Origin: Pinus tabuliformis
Lineage: Eukaryota > Streptophyta > Pinopsida > Pinales > Pinaceae
Assembly: GCA_031772625.1 (NCBI GenBank)
Contig: CM062819.1
Span: 825,385,003-825,449,002 of the forward strand
Direction of reading: 5' to 3'
Length of the DNA: 64,000 nt
The notes beneath the pieces were generated by a model. The model was not told where the DNA came from and ran no database searches. It saw only the letters and a list, made by a program, of their open reading frames with translations. Shown here one piece after another: positions 1 to 10,500 of this stretch (the first letter of the stretch is position 1; each line of letters begins with the position of its first letter). The position numbers and the translations under genes were made by a program.

Positions 1-1234
1 ATAAAAATGCTAGGTAAGTAGCAGGGTAAGTAGTTGGGGTTGCAGAAAGGTTATTCCTACTATTACAAGAATGGTGATGGTAGGTATCAAAGCAAAGTTG
101 GTTAAGTGACAAGGGTGTCCTTCTTCATAAAGATCACAGCAGGAAGCATGACTAATTTCCCTCACTCCCCTCCAATTTCATCTCTAACATTCCCCTATCA
201 GCTAAGATTCATGGAAAAGACTAAGGTTTCATGTTGTTTCTTAAATCTTTAAGAAGCCACATTTCTTGTCTAAAGTTCTTTTCATTTTGATCTACTCTTA
301 AAACCAAGTTTGTTTCATATAAACTTAATGGTTTCTCCCTCCACTCACCCCCTCCTCCATAACTAACACTAACCCTACTATATAAATCCCTTATATATCA
401 CCTTTTCCCTAATATTACTAACACCAAGGTGTATAAATCCCAAAATCTTATAAATACCCACCCCCTTGGCATTATAGCCAATAAAGTCTTGAGTCAGGGA
501 TCAAATGACACCAGGTCATATTGATGAACCTATGCCAGCTACCCCTTCCCCTTCATAAGCCAATTTCCCTATTTTTACCCCTTTTTCACATAAAAACCTA
601 TAAAAGCCCTAAACCCCCACCTTACCCGCTTCAAAGGGAAAAAAAGCATGAAAACCCACTTTCCGCCATATAACCAAGGTCTAGCGCATATAATCGTTTT
701 TTTTAAATTACATTGGAAAATCATACAAAACACCAATTCTTATACCCCCGCCCGCTTCCGTATATGCCGCACATGTCACCTCCGCGACGACCGTTAGATC
801 AGACCCTCCAGATCTGACGGCCCTGATTGCGTCGGGCTCCTTCCGACGTCCGACAATTACCTGTACTATCCACCTGTCATATCTGCCATCCGTCCGCCGT
901 CCGATCAACATCCGTAGATCTAACGATCATCGTGACGTCGGAGCTCATCCGATGACCGAAAATTATCTCCCGACGTCCGTATTTTGAGGACGTCACTCCG
1001 CTGCTACGTGTCCTCACCACCATACGTCGGAGGTACAACTGACGGATACCGCCCCCGTACAGGAGGTGGTGCGATATAAAACCATTGGCGGTTTCCGGAT
1101 TCCCCCATCCCGCCTACTCACGTCATCACCGCATCAGCAACGTGTCAGCGCCCCGTCACCCAGGTACGCTGCCCCGTCAGTCCCTTGCCCTGCCATTAGT
1201 CCACCTGTCCTGCCATGTCACCGCCACTGTGGAC

Positions 1235-1420
1235 CAATCAGACCCCGCCACGTCACCCGATGACGTCATCCGACCTTGACCCCACCAATGACGTCATGCT
1301 GACGTCAGCACGAATTCGCGCCAAAAGCATCAAAAGGTCTATTTTAGCCAAAATTTCGCGTTTTTTGCCATTTTCGTGCGTTCGTCGTTGTTCTGCTCTG
1401 CATGCAAACTACGTATAAAC
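1235..1420 (+). promoter_or_regulatory. Candidate LTR promoter: three TGACGTCA palindromes, CCAAT and TATA
   Basis: CCAATCAG lies near 1235. Perfect TGACGTCA palindromes, the classic bZIP/CRE-type binding site, lie at 1261-1268, 1289-1296 and 1300-1307. A TATAAAC string follows at 1414. Another TATAAAA lies at 1075 and further ACGTC cores are scattered at 930-1255. The order activator sites, TATA, then the ORF about 500 bases downstream is what a promoter for the LTR ORF would look like. The third palindrome is mutated to TGACGTTA in the 3' LTR. Promoter function is inferred. Confidence 0.5.
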
Positions 1421-1919
1421 CTGCACCAGCCGCTGAAAATTGTCTCGTGACCACCAGAACGTCCATTCCTTCAACGCCAGCAAGCCCTGACCGATCCAAT
1501 TTTACAGGTATTGCTCGTTTGTGCTCTAAAACTCCATTTTCGCTACATTTCTCGTGTCAATGAGTAGCAGGCCTTAAGAGCAGAAATTCACCGTCAAAAA
1601 ACCACTGAATTGCCGTTTAAACTTAACCAGAACTGTTATTAAGCCTCTGCCAAGCCAATTGTCGGCAATTAAAAAGAAAACTGTCACTGGTTCGCGCAAT
1701 CGTGAACCCGTCACCTGCAGGAGACAAATACACTGCAAAAGAATATCCTCTTAACATTTCTGCCACCCACAAAGTCATACAGAGGCAGTATTTCAACTGC
1801 TGCAGTCTTACTTCCACCTTTCACTTACAAAATCATCACTTTCTGCAAAGAAACCTTGTTGCTGTTATTCTGCATAATAACACAGTCTTTGAGCAGACAG
1901 AAATCTTAAAAGAAGAGTC

Positions 1920-4900
1920 ATGGACCCCCCTGTAGCTCCTATAGCCCTCAATGTGGCTCCCCTGAATGTTCCTAACAGAACATTGGACACCAGGGCATTA
2001 GCAGACCTGGACTACAAGATATCAGAGGAGATGTTGAGCAGAAGCAGGTTCCACTTGCAAATCCTAAATGAAATTAAGATTAAACATGAGAGGGGGACAG
2101 ATATCTTAGGAATTTGGGATTCATTCCTCCCAATATTCAAACTTCCTCAGGTTAATCAATTCCCTGAGTTTGTACACTTAGTTGCTGATCACTATGATGC
2201 ATCCCAGAGGGCAGTGCTGGACCCTTCAGGCTCAATTCTGTTCCTTATTACCCCTGAAGCCATCAGGGAGATGTTGCAGTTCCAGACAGATCAGAAATTG
2301 GTCCCTCTATCACTAGCTGATTTAATAGTACAGGGAGCCAGAACCACACAGGCCCAAATTACAAAGATCAACCAGCTCTTCATTAAAGCTGACACTCTAC
2401 AAGTTCCTCCTATCAACTGTGTTTACCTCAACCAATTGGGCCTAGACCTGGTTGACATGATCAGTCCCATCCTGGGATATGACTCAATAGAACATGTGGA
2501 TGAAACAGTTATACAAATGATGCTCATGTTTTCCCCGGGAAAGAAGCCAATCCACTATGATTATGCCACATACATATCAGATAAGATGCATGAGCAGTTG
2601 ATGAATTTGTCAAGGGAAAGGGTATTTAGATACACCTCTTACCTATATCATCTGCTCCTATACTTCCAGCATGATAAATTCTCCTTCCCGAAGAAGAGAA
2701 TAGATGCACAGGGCAATCTGAGATCAGTAGTGTATTGGACATCCGTTTTTCATGTAGCAAGCCATTCTCCATACACCTACTGCGAATTTATTGATCTTTT
2801 CATCCATCCAGCCTTGACTCTACTGTTGGGTTCACCTCCTCCCAGATTGACAGATGAGATGAAAAGACTCCTTCAGCTATCAAAAGTATACAGCATTGGG
2901 GATTGGTATTTCTACCAACACCACACCGTCATTAGAATATATGGGTGTGAGCTGCCCCCATTTAGATTACCCAAATTTGTGCCAATGAGGCTATTTGCCT
3001 TAGAATACTTCAGGCAGTTTGGCTTTGTGGATATCTTCCACTTCTCAGGCAGAGGCAAAAAGGCACAGCTAAAGGTCAAGAGTCAACTTGGCCATTTCAT
3101 TTACAATGAAAGGGATGAAGGGTGGAAGGAAGCAGACACAATACTGGGGGGATTTGGCCTCAAGTACAATTTCATATGGAAACCCTATGACCCCAACAAC
3201 TTCATCACAATGAGGAGACTCAAATACAAACTGTCTGCTTATGGTCATTATAGCCTCCCTCAAATAGAAAAATATGCCAACCAAAGCAAGTGGAAAAGAG
3301 GAACTTTAGAAGAAAATGTGACTCAAGAAGAGCTAAATCAAAGAGCTCTAAACAACCAAAAGAAGATGGCTGACCTTGAGTTTTATGCACAGGTCCCCTC
3401 ACTGCCAAGCACACAAATTGGAGCAGCAGCCTCCTCTTCAACCACCCCACAGCAAACTACAAGAGTTGCTGGAAAAGTATCAGAAAAAGGAAAGGAAAAG
3501 GAAATGGAGGCTGAGAAAGAGATGGAGCAGGAGCAACAGCAGGAACAGCAACAAAAACAACAGCAGCAAGCAGAAGGGCTGCAGCAAGGGCAGCAAGAAG
3601 AATCAGGACAGCAGGAGCAACAACAGCAAGAAGAGCAAGGGCAGGAGCAGCCTGCCCAGCAAAAGAAAACAGTGGAGACTCCTCAGACCACTGAAACAAC
3701 ATTGCCTCCAAGACAAGATACCACATTTGATGCCTCGGTCCTCCAAACCCCGCAAAAGGAGGATACATTTGTCTTTAGGAAAAGGGAAAGAGAAACTCCA
3801 CTCACATCCTCCATAGACCAGGGAGAGAAAAGGCAAAGACTTAATGATTTTCCAGAGGATGATGTAGCAATAAGAGAGGCATTGGGCATGGGCCCACCCA
3901 GTCAAGAAATTTCAGCAAGTTCCTCCCAGCAGGAACAAGACAGGACAATGGGAGGGGAGGTCAGCTCCTCTAGCCAGCAGAAAGAAGGACAAATAAGCAT
4001 AAAGCAGCAGTTTATAGACATTAAGAGGAGGAGTGACCCAATCAAAGTTCAATTGTATAATCACTTGCTTAACATGGCTCCTTCCAATCAGCAGAGACTT
4101 ATGTCTGCTTTTGATGTAAGTGAAGGCAAACTGACAATGAGTCACTTCATGCCTACGGCACTCAAACCACAATCCACTGCTGATTATCTCAGGACCAACC
4201 TAGAGGTCCTTGCTAAAGACATACACCCTATGGATAAAATCGAGCTGCATAAGCAAACTGGGGAAATGGTGTATGCTGCATTGGCCGACAAGACCCTGGA
4301 CAATTACAAATTAACAAGCAGTCTCAATGCCACAGCTTCCCAGCTGGAACTAGAGAGGGCCTCTTCTCAGGCCAAAGACAACAGGATCAAAACCTTGGAG
4401 GAAATCATTATAGAAATTGGGCACAATCCCAATGACATCAAAGGGATACAAGAGATCCTGAAAATCAGGGATGCTGACATGGTTGCACTAAGAAAGAAGA
4501 TCAAAATTCCAGCCACTATCCATCCACAGACTGATGAGGTAGCAAAGCAAAGGTATGAGCAGGACTCTACTGACCTGCTAGTTTCTATTTACAAAGAGCT
4601 TGTGAAAGCACAAGGAAAATTGGGGCAATATGAAGCCGCACAAGCACCTCTACAAGCATCATCAAAACAAGCACAGGAAGGGCAGACATCTCAGCCCCCT
4701 CCACAGGTCATCAATCTTGAGGAGACTGCTCCTACTACTGCACCTCCACCTCAGCAGGCTGAACAACCAGCCACATCTACTTCAGCAGCACCCATCAGCA
4801 CAGATCAGAGCCTAGACATGCAAAAGCTAAAGAATGAAATACAAGCTTTGGAAGCTCAAATGATGCAGCTGAATGAAACTAAGGAGCAACTGGCTAAGGT

Positions 4901-5690
4901 AAATGAAAGGCATGACAAAACAAAAAGAGAAGTGGGAGAGAAGGCCAGGGAAATCAAAGCCCTTAAAGACAAAATCAAGGAGCTTGAGAATGAGCTCAAG
5001 CTAGATAAAATCATAGCTGAGATCAGAGCAATGATATGGTCCAATATTGGTAAATCCATCAACAACCAATGGCCATACATTGAAACAATCCATGAGCAAC
5101 TAGAGCTCATTCCAAAGGCACAGAGGGAAATCAGAACATCAAGGGCCTTATTGGGAAATATGCCTGAAATTGCTACAAGAATGATCAATGTGCTCAATCA
5201 CAAGACAAGTTCTCAGTTGGCCATCATGGGAATTGCAAATAGAACTGAGACTATCCAAATGATCAAGAGGGTTCTTACTCTTAGAAATCTGGTGCAGACA
5301 TTGGACAGAAGAACCCAGGATATGCAAACAGAGGTAAACAGGTTCATGGAGAGATTCCAGGTATTGGAGAGTAAAGGACTCCCTAGCTTGCTGAACAGCG
5401 GAGGGAGATTATTCACCCATGAACAATATGCCAAGAGAGTGAATGTTTTTGCCTCAGCACAAGTCAATGAGAAGGCCAGCACTTCAGAAGACACAGGGCC
5501 TATTACAGGACAGATTTTCTATGGTAAGATAGAAAGTCTACTTTTTGTAATGAATGAAATGAATCATTTATTTGATGTAGCTCCCAACTTCTTCAAATAT
5601 ACTGAAGCTGAAGAGACAATGGAGGCCATCCTCAGGCATCAGCTCCCTACACAGGAATGGTGGACAGATGCAATCCAAAGAATTTTGTGA
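1920..5690 (+). CDS. Intact 1256-residue ORF inside the LTR of element A; Q-rich and coiled-coil protein of unknown function
   Basis: One uninterrupted frame starts in the good plant context GTCATGGAC and ends at TGA 5688. It lies wholly inside the LTR, upstream of the primer-binding site, so every insertion carries two copies. Residues 1 to about 470 look globular and rich in aromatic and hydrophobic residues, with stretches such as HYDYATYISDKMHEQL. Residues about 534-580 are an E/Q-rich tract, residues about 905-965 are proline- and threonine-rich, and residues about 967-1030 form a strong heptad-like coiled coil, followed by a mostly helical C-terminus. I see no signal peptide, membrane segment, zinc knuckle, RT or protease motif. 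The N-terminal part loosely recalls retroelement-borne plant mobile-domain proteins and extra ORFs of Ogre-type elements, but I cannot assign a family. Roles in particle assembly, transcription or silencing suppression are only guesses. Confidence 0.85.
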   Translation: MDPPVAPIALNVAPLNVPNRTLDTRALADLDYKISEEMLSRSRFHLQILNEIKIKHERGTDILGIWDSFLPIFKLPQVNQFPEFVHLVADHYDASQRAVLDPSGSILFLITPEAIREMLQFQTDQKLVPLSLADLIVQGARTTQAQITKINQLFIKADTLQVPPINCVYLNQLGLDLVDMISPILGYDSIEHVDETVIQMMLMFSPGKKPIHYDYATYISDKMHEQLMNLSRERVFRYTSYLYHLLLYFQHDKFSFPKKRIDAQGNLRSVVYWTSVFHVASHSPYTYCEFIDLFIHPALTLLLGSPPPRLTDEMKRLLQLSKVYSIGDWYFYQHHTVIRIYGCELPPFRLPKFVPMRLFALEYFRQFGFVDIFHFSGRGKKAQLKVKSQLGHFIYNERDEGWKEADTILGGFGLKYNFIWKPYDPNNFITMRRLKYKLSAYGHYSLPQIEKYANQSKWKRGTLEENVTQEELNQRALNNQKKMADLEFYAQVPSLPSTQIGAAASSSTTPQQTTRVAGKVSEKGKEKEMEAEKEMEQEQQQEQQQKQQQQAEGLQQGQQEESGQQEQQQQEEQGQEQPAQQKKTVETPQTTETTLPPRQDTTFDASVLQTPQKEDTFVFRKRERETPLTSSIDQGEKRQRLNDFPEDDVAIREALGMGPPSQEISASSSQQEQDRTMGGEVSSSSQQKEGQISIKQQFIDIKRRSDPIKVQLYNHLLNMAPSNQQRLMSAFDVSEGKLTMSHFMPTALKPQSTADYLRTNLEVLAKDIHPMDKIELHKQTGEMVYAALADKTLDNYKLTSSLNATASQLELERASSQAKDNRIKTLEEIIIEIGHNPNDIKGIQEILKIRDADMVALRKKIKIPATIHPQTDEVAKQRYEQDSTDLLVSIYKELVKAQGKLGQYEAAQAPLQASSKQAQEGQTSQPPPQVINLEETAPTTAPPPQQAEQPATSTSAAPISTDQSLDMQKLKNEIQALEAQMMQLNETKEQLAKVNERHDKTKREVGEKAREIKALKDKIKELENELKLDKIIAEIRAMIWSNIGKSINNQWPYIETIHEQLELIPKAQREIRTSRALLGNMPEIATRMINVLNHKTSSQLAIMGIANRTETIQMIKRVLTLRNLVQTLDRRTQDMQTEVNRFMERFQVLESKGLPSLLNSGGRLFTHEQYAKRVNVFASAQVNEKASTSEDTGPITGQIFYGKIESLLFVMNEMNHLFDVAPNFFKYTEAEETMEAILRHQLPTQEWWTDAIQRIL

Positions 5691-6933
5691 ACAGAGACTC
5701 ATGCGCCAACTTCTGTTTCTCATATAAATTTTGATGAAAAGAAAAGTCAACAAAGACAACAGGCATTATAAATTCAAAACTAAGCCAACTCAGCACATAA
5801 AGCGACCAATAGAGCAGAAGAGGAGGACCACAGCTGGCAAAGCCGAAAACTCATTACGCAGGCAAAAGTAAATGCGCACCTACAGGATTGATACATAGTA
5901 ATGTAACCGACTCAGTGACTCCTTAAAGTCAAACAATCCGCTGACAGACATAAATGGCATTTACACTGCATTTAACATTGTAATAACTTCTTGCCTGCTT
6001 TCTGAACACTATTGAAGATATTTTCTCTCTCTCAGATGACTCAATACCTGGGATATTTTGTATACATATTTCTATATAAACCCCTTCGCATGAGATAGCA
6101 AGGGTTGTTGGAAATTTCTCCTGAAGAGTTTCTTATGCTGTAATTGTTTTCTGAAAGTCAATAAAGGAAAGCAATGGAATTTCGTGGATGCTTGATGTGT
6201 TGAAGATGTTCTGTGCCTGTTCATGACTGCTGGATCCCTGCGTATCTTATCATGCAATAAGTCTCTGTAACTTTCTCCATGTTTATTTTGTTTTATTATA
6301 CATCCATATACGCTATCTGATTTCCCATATTAAGCAACAGAGAAAAAGAATAACTCCCAGGATTTGCTCACTGAGCACCCTGAGTTCAGTCTATGTTGTT
6401 TACTAAGTGTTTTCTTCAGATGTGATCTATATAAAGTGTGATTCTTAGTTGCTGCACTTTAAGAAAACATCTTTCATATTGACCACTGTCACAGGAATTC
6501 ATACCTTGCTCCTGTGCTCTGCGTTTATCTTCATTGCACCAGCATAACAGAAAATTCTTAATAGATTTCTGCTGTTTGACACATATCATCACCCAAAATT
6601 TCATCTTGTCTGTTAAAGTACACAATAGGCCTTGCAGTTGTAACAATACTCAACATTTAAGATCATCTCACAACATCTAGACTCCATTGCCCAATGGAAA
6701 TTCACCATCAAAGTATTACATCATAAGAACTGAAAGAGATCCTTCAACCAAAACATAAACAAAACCTGTGCATAATACCTAGCCTAAAACACTATCATAA
6801 CAGATACAAATCATAAAGAGAGAGCCCTCTCTGATCACAGTTTGGCTAGAAACAGTGATCCAAAGATTGGTTAGTGGTTACCCCGGCCGTATTCCCTTGG
6901 GAGTCATAGGGAACAACCTGGGTGTTAACATAA

Positions 6934-6953
6934 TTGGCGACTCCACTGGGGAC
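6934..6953 (+). other. Primer-binding site of element A
   Basis: The sequence TTGGCGACTCCACTGGGGAC begins three bases after the LTR end at 6930. It has the TGG start that pairs with the CCA end of a tRNA. It resembles the sites reported for Ogre/Tat elements, usually assigned to tRNA-Arg; I could not verify the tRNA here. Bases 6954-7170 after it form an untranslated leader without a convincing gene. Confidence 0.85.
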
Positions 6954-7173
6954 TTCTTAAGATCTTTCAATTACTATCTATCTTCCAAAGCTACCATCAA
7001 GCCTGAAACTAGCCAAGAGGCCTTAGAACTGTTTCTGTGATACAGGGACAGCTTTAGGGAAGAGCTAGTTAGGGAATCTTCATCCTAGCTTTGAAACATA
7101 TATAGCCATTCCAAAATTTTCATCCAGTCCTTGCATATATAAACTTCTTGTACAAATTCAAAAGAACATTTAG

Positions 7174-7542
7174 AAGCTGGCTCCCAAAAGAAACCCAAGG
7201 CACACTAGGGCAAACCCTGACCCTAATCAACCCATCATTGTTGATAATCCGAATATCATTCCAAAGAACATAAGGAGACAACAAAAGCAGGAGAAGCCTG
7301 CTGATTCAGATATAAGTTCAGATCAACCTATCCTCATCCCCACTCCTTGCAAAGTTCTTTTCCGGTCCACCCCTAGTTCTCCTAGTTCACCATCAACACC
7401 CCAAAGCCCTCCTCTCACATCTTCACCCACTGCACATAATCTTTCAACCAGTTCCCTGTTTGTTACCCATCCTATTAACCCTGTTACACCAGTAATCCCT
7501 GCTGTCCCATTTGTTCCTATTAACCCTCTAAACCCCATAAAC
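7174..7542 (+). other. In-frame N-terminal extension of Gag lacking an ATG
   Basis: The gag-pol frame is open from just after a TAG at 7171. It reads KLAPKRNPRHTRANPDPNQP and then a proline- and serine-rich stretch up to the first ATG at 7543. The start resembles a basic Gag N-terminus, and the related element F has the matching HTRRNPQKP near 57265. The codon before APKRNPR is CTG at 7177, so the original start was probably ATG there, lost by one substitution. Translation from CTG, or from 7543, remains possible. Confidence 0.6.
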
Positions 7543-10500
7543 ATGGCTAACAGGTATGCACCTCTGCAGATACCAGCTAATGCTGCAGCTCTACCCCAAG
7601 ACTACCAAACCAAAATCTCATTTTTTGACTCCAATGGCCCTTTGACAGCTGTCCAGCATGCCAAAAAAATGCAAGACCACTTTGAGACCTATGAAATAGA
7701 CGATGACAGTGTCAGGATGAGAATCTTTGTTCAAAGCTTAACTGGGGATGTTAGAACTTGGTTTAGATCCCTAAATGCAAACTCCATTGCAACTCCTGAG
7801 GACCTGTACCAAGAGTTCACCAATAGATGGGAGAAAAAGAAAGATCCACTCCACATACTTGGTGAATATAACACTATTAAAAGAGGTCCCCAAGAAACAG
7901 TTTTGGAATATTGTGCTAGGTTTAACAATGTATATAATGCTATCCCCCAGAACTTAAGGCCCCCTCCTGATTTGGCCCTGTATAACTTCCTTGACGGTTT
8001 TGATCTTGATATGGCCTATCAGTTGAAAGAAAGAGATCCTCCAACCCTTGCAGAAGCTCAAAGGGTTGCAGTCACTGTAGAGGCTAACCTAATCGCCAAA
8101 AGAAACAGGGCAAAGTTGGAAAAGAAGACTGGCTTCAGAGAAGAACCCTCGGGTCTTGATCAAAAGCTGGATGCAATACTAAACAGCATGAAGAGATTGG
8201 GTGAAAGAGTGGAATCAGTTGAAAGAAAATCATCATGGGAGGCATCACAAAGAAACCCTCCTAGAAACCCGAATTTTAGGAGAACTCAAAACCCAAACAT
8301 AGGAAAGACAAATGCTGACCAAGACATTAGACCCCCTTTTCAAGAAAACTATGCAGAAACTTCCACAGCCAATCAGCTCAATGAAGATCCTGAAATCAAC
8401 TTAATGGGTCTGGATGGTAAAAGCCATGTTTTCTTGACACAAGGAGACCATGAGGAGGATGAAAGAAAAACATTCCAAACCAAATCAGGAGAATCCTTTG
8501 ACTTTAAACAAGGATATGATACTGCTGTCTATGAAGTCCATAAACAGTATAAACTGAGGAGTAGGACTGTGAATGTAAATCACCCCGACAAGATAAAGGA
8601 TAAACAGAGGTCTAAAGAAACCATGGTCACAGAACCTAATGACAACATAAACCTGCCCGCAGAAGAAGTTGTAGTTGAGGAGGTTACTGAACTACTTTCC
8701 CCACTACAACAGCCCATGGCAACTTCATCCTCTCACCCTAATTCAAACATTACCCCTCAAGACATGAGTACGAGGGGCAGGTTTCAAAATCAAGATGAAA
8801 TCCAACAAGAAGATTTAATAAACAGAGAAAGGACTGCTATCCGTGATTCCAAAACCCAAGTTGACAAACCTTTTGACCTAGGTACAGAGATTGGCAAGCT
8901 AAAGATAGCAATTCCCCTCTCAGAGCTAGCAAAACATGACATCTATAAGCAACAGATCAAGAAATCCCTTCAACTCACTAGTAGCAAAGATGATGTGAAT
9001 GTGCTAGATGACACTCCGGAATTACTGTTTGGCCCAGAGGTAGATGGAAAAACAACAGTCACAGGGATATTACCTTTTTATGTCAGCCTGCATGTTCATG
9101 ATAAAATACTGCACAATGCAATGTTTGACTCAGGTGCCTCTCACAACCTTATGCCAAAAGCAGTCATGGAAAGATTGAACTTGGATATAACAAGACCATA
9201 CAAAGACCTGTTTTCTTTTGATTCTAGCCAAGTCAAATGTTTAGGCCTAATAAAAGATTTATGTGTGTCTCTGGTTCAATATCCCAACAAAACCATTCTA
9301 ATGGATGTTGTAGTCGCTGATATCCCACCTAAATATGGGATGCTGTTATCAAGATCATGGGGAGCCAAGCTCCAAGGCTCCCTGCAACTAGATATGTCAT
9401 ATGCCACTATCTCTGTCTTTGGACAACCAAAAAGACTGTACAGGGAAACACTCATGAAGTATATGGTCAGCAGTGAAGAAAAGCCTCAAAATTTTCCAAT
9501 ATATGCTGTCCATTCGGACATAGACTCCTTCATCCTCTTCAATGACAGCACAAGCCTCTCAAACAATGACATTAGGACCGAAACACTCATACAAGAACAA
9601 AACATTGATCAAACAAGTAGCACCTGCCAAACATCAATCAGCCCAACAATACACAGTATCCCTCCTCTACTTGTCAAAGATTGCCAAACAAGTGATCAAA
9701 CTATCCTAGAAAACAAAATAGAAAAGAAACCCCAACTCCTGCTTACATTGCCGTCCCATGAACACATTGCTAAACCTCCTTTTCAGCAAGATATCCTGTG
9801 GGTCCTAGAATTTGATGGCTCAGTTAACAAATTAGGGGCAGGAGCTGGAGTTTGGATACATAACAAAGAGAAAGGCTATGCAGAAGGCAGGGCTTATAGA
9901 TTAAATTTCAGATGCACTAATAACATGGCCGAATATGAAGCTCTGTTACTAGGTCTCAAACTAGCAAAGTCATTACAAGCTCCTAGGCTCTCCATCATGG
10001 GAGACTCTGATCTAGTAATTCAACAAGTAAAAGGAAATTTTGTCACCAATGACAAAAGATTGAGGTCCTACAGGTCTGCTGTAATTGAAATATTGGAGAC
10101 CTTTTCTGAGTTTGTTATCACAAAAATTTCAAGGGGCCACAATCTCCATGCACACAGCTTGGCAACATTTGCCAGCACCTTCAAATTCCCATTAGAACCC
10201 AATAACTGTTTCACAGCCGAGGTCAAATACAGGCCCTCTATTCCAAACAATGTCAAAGAATGGCAAGTATTTGAGGATGACATGCAAATAAACAATTTTT
10301 TAACCTTGCAACAAGAGTTCACAGGATTAAATATTGACCTTGATGGAGCAAGTCAATCACAAATACTTGAGTCAGCAAGTCAATCACAAATACTTGAGTC
10401 AGCAAGTCAATCACAAATACTTGAGTCAGCAAGTCAATCACAAATACTTGATGGAGCAAGTCCATCACAAATACAGTTTCAACAGTCTGCTCACCCAATG

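Larger units (their letters stand above)
1..6930 (+). repeat. Element A 5' LTR (left end missing), carrying a long ORF
   Basis: Position 1 corresponds to 14193 in the 3' LTR and similarity continues to 6930, where both copies end in TTAACA. The LTR start lies to the left of the window. Bases 1-1919 hold several TATA-like strings (for example near 378), a GC-rich stretch at 720-1320 with many ACGT cores, and no convincing gene of their own. Bases 1920-5690 are the long ORF. Bases 5691-6930 are AT-rich and non-coding, with an AATAAA-type string near 6160. A 6.9-kb LTR is at the extreme upper end for plant elements. Confidence 0.92.

Noticed and set aside
1066-1420. Short + strand frames in the GC-rich part of the LTR, repeated at 15253-15605
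   Set aside because: Repeated only because the LTR is repeated; they overlap each other in different frames and cover the promoter-like sites.
3457-3905. Leucine- and valine-rich - strand frames opposite the ORF at 1920-5690
   Set aside because: They are the complement of the CAG/CAA-rich glutamine tract; their hydrophobic look is a coding artefact.
1920-5690. The ORF as a captured ordinary host gene with introns removed
   Set aside because: I recognise no host family, and the poly-Q and coiled-coil layout fits an element protein as well; kept only as an open option.
10345-10470. Regular repeats that might suggest a CRISPR array
   Set aside because: Direct head-to-tail 27-bp units without spacers, in frame within a polyprotein.
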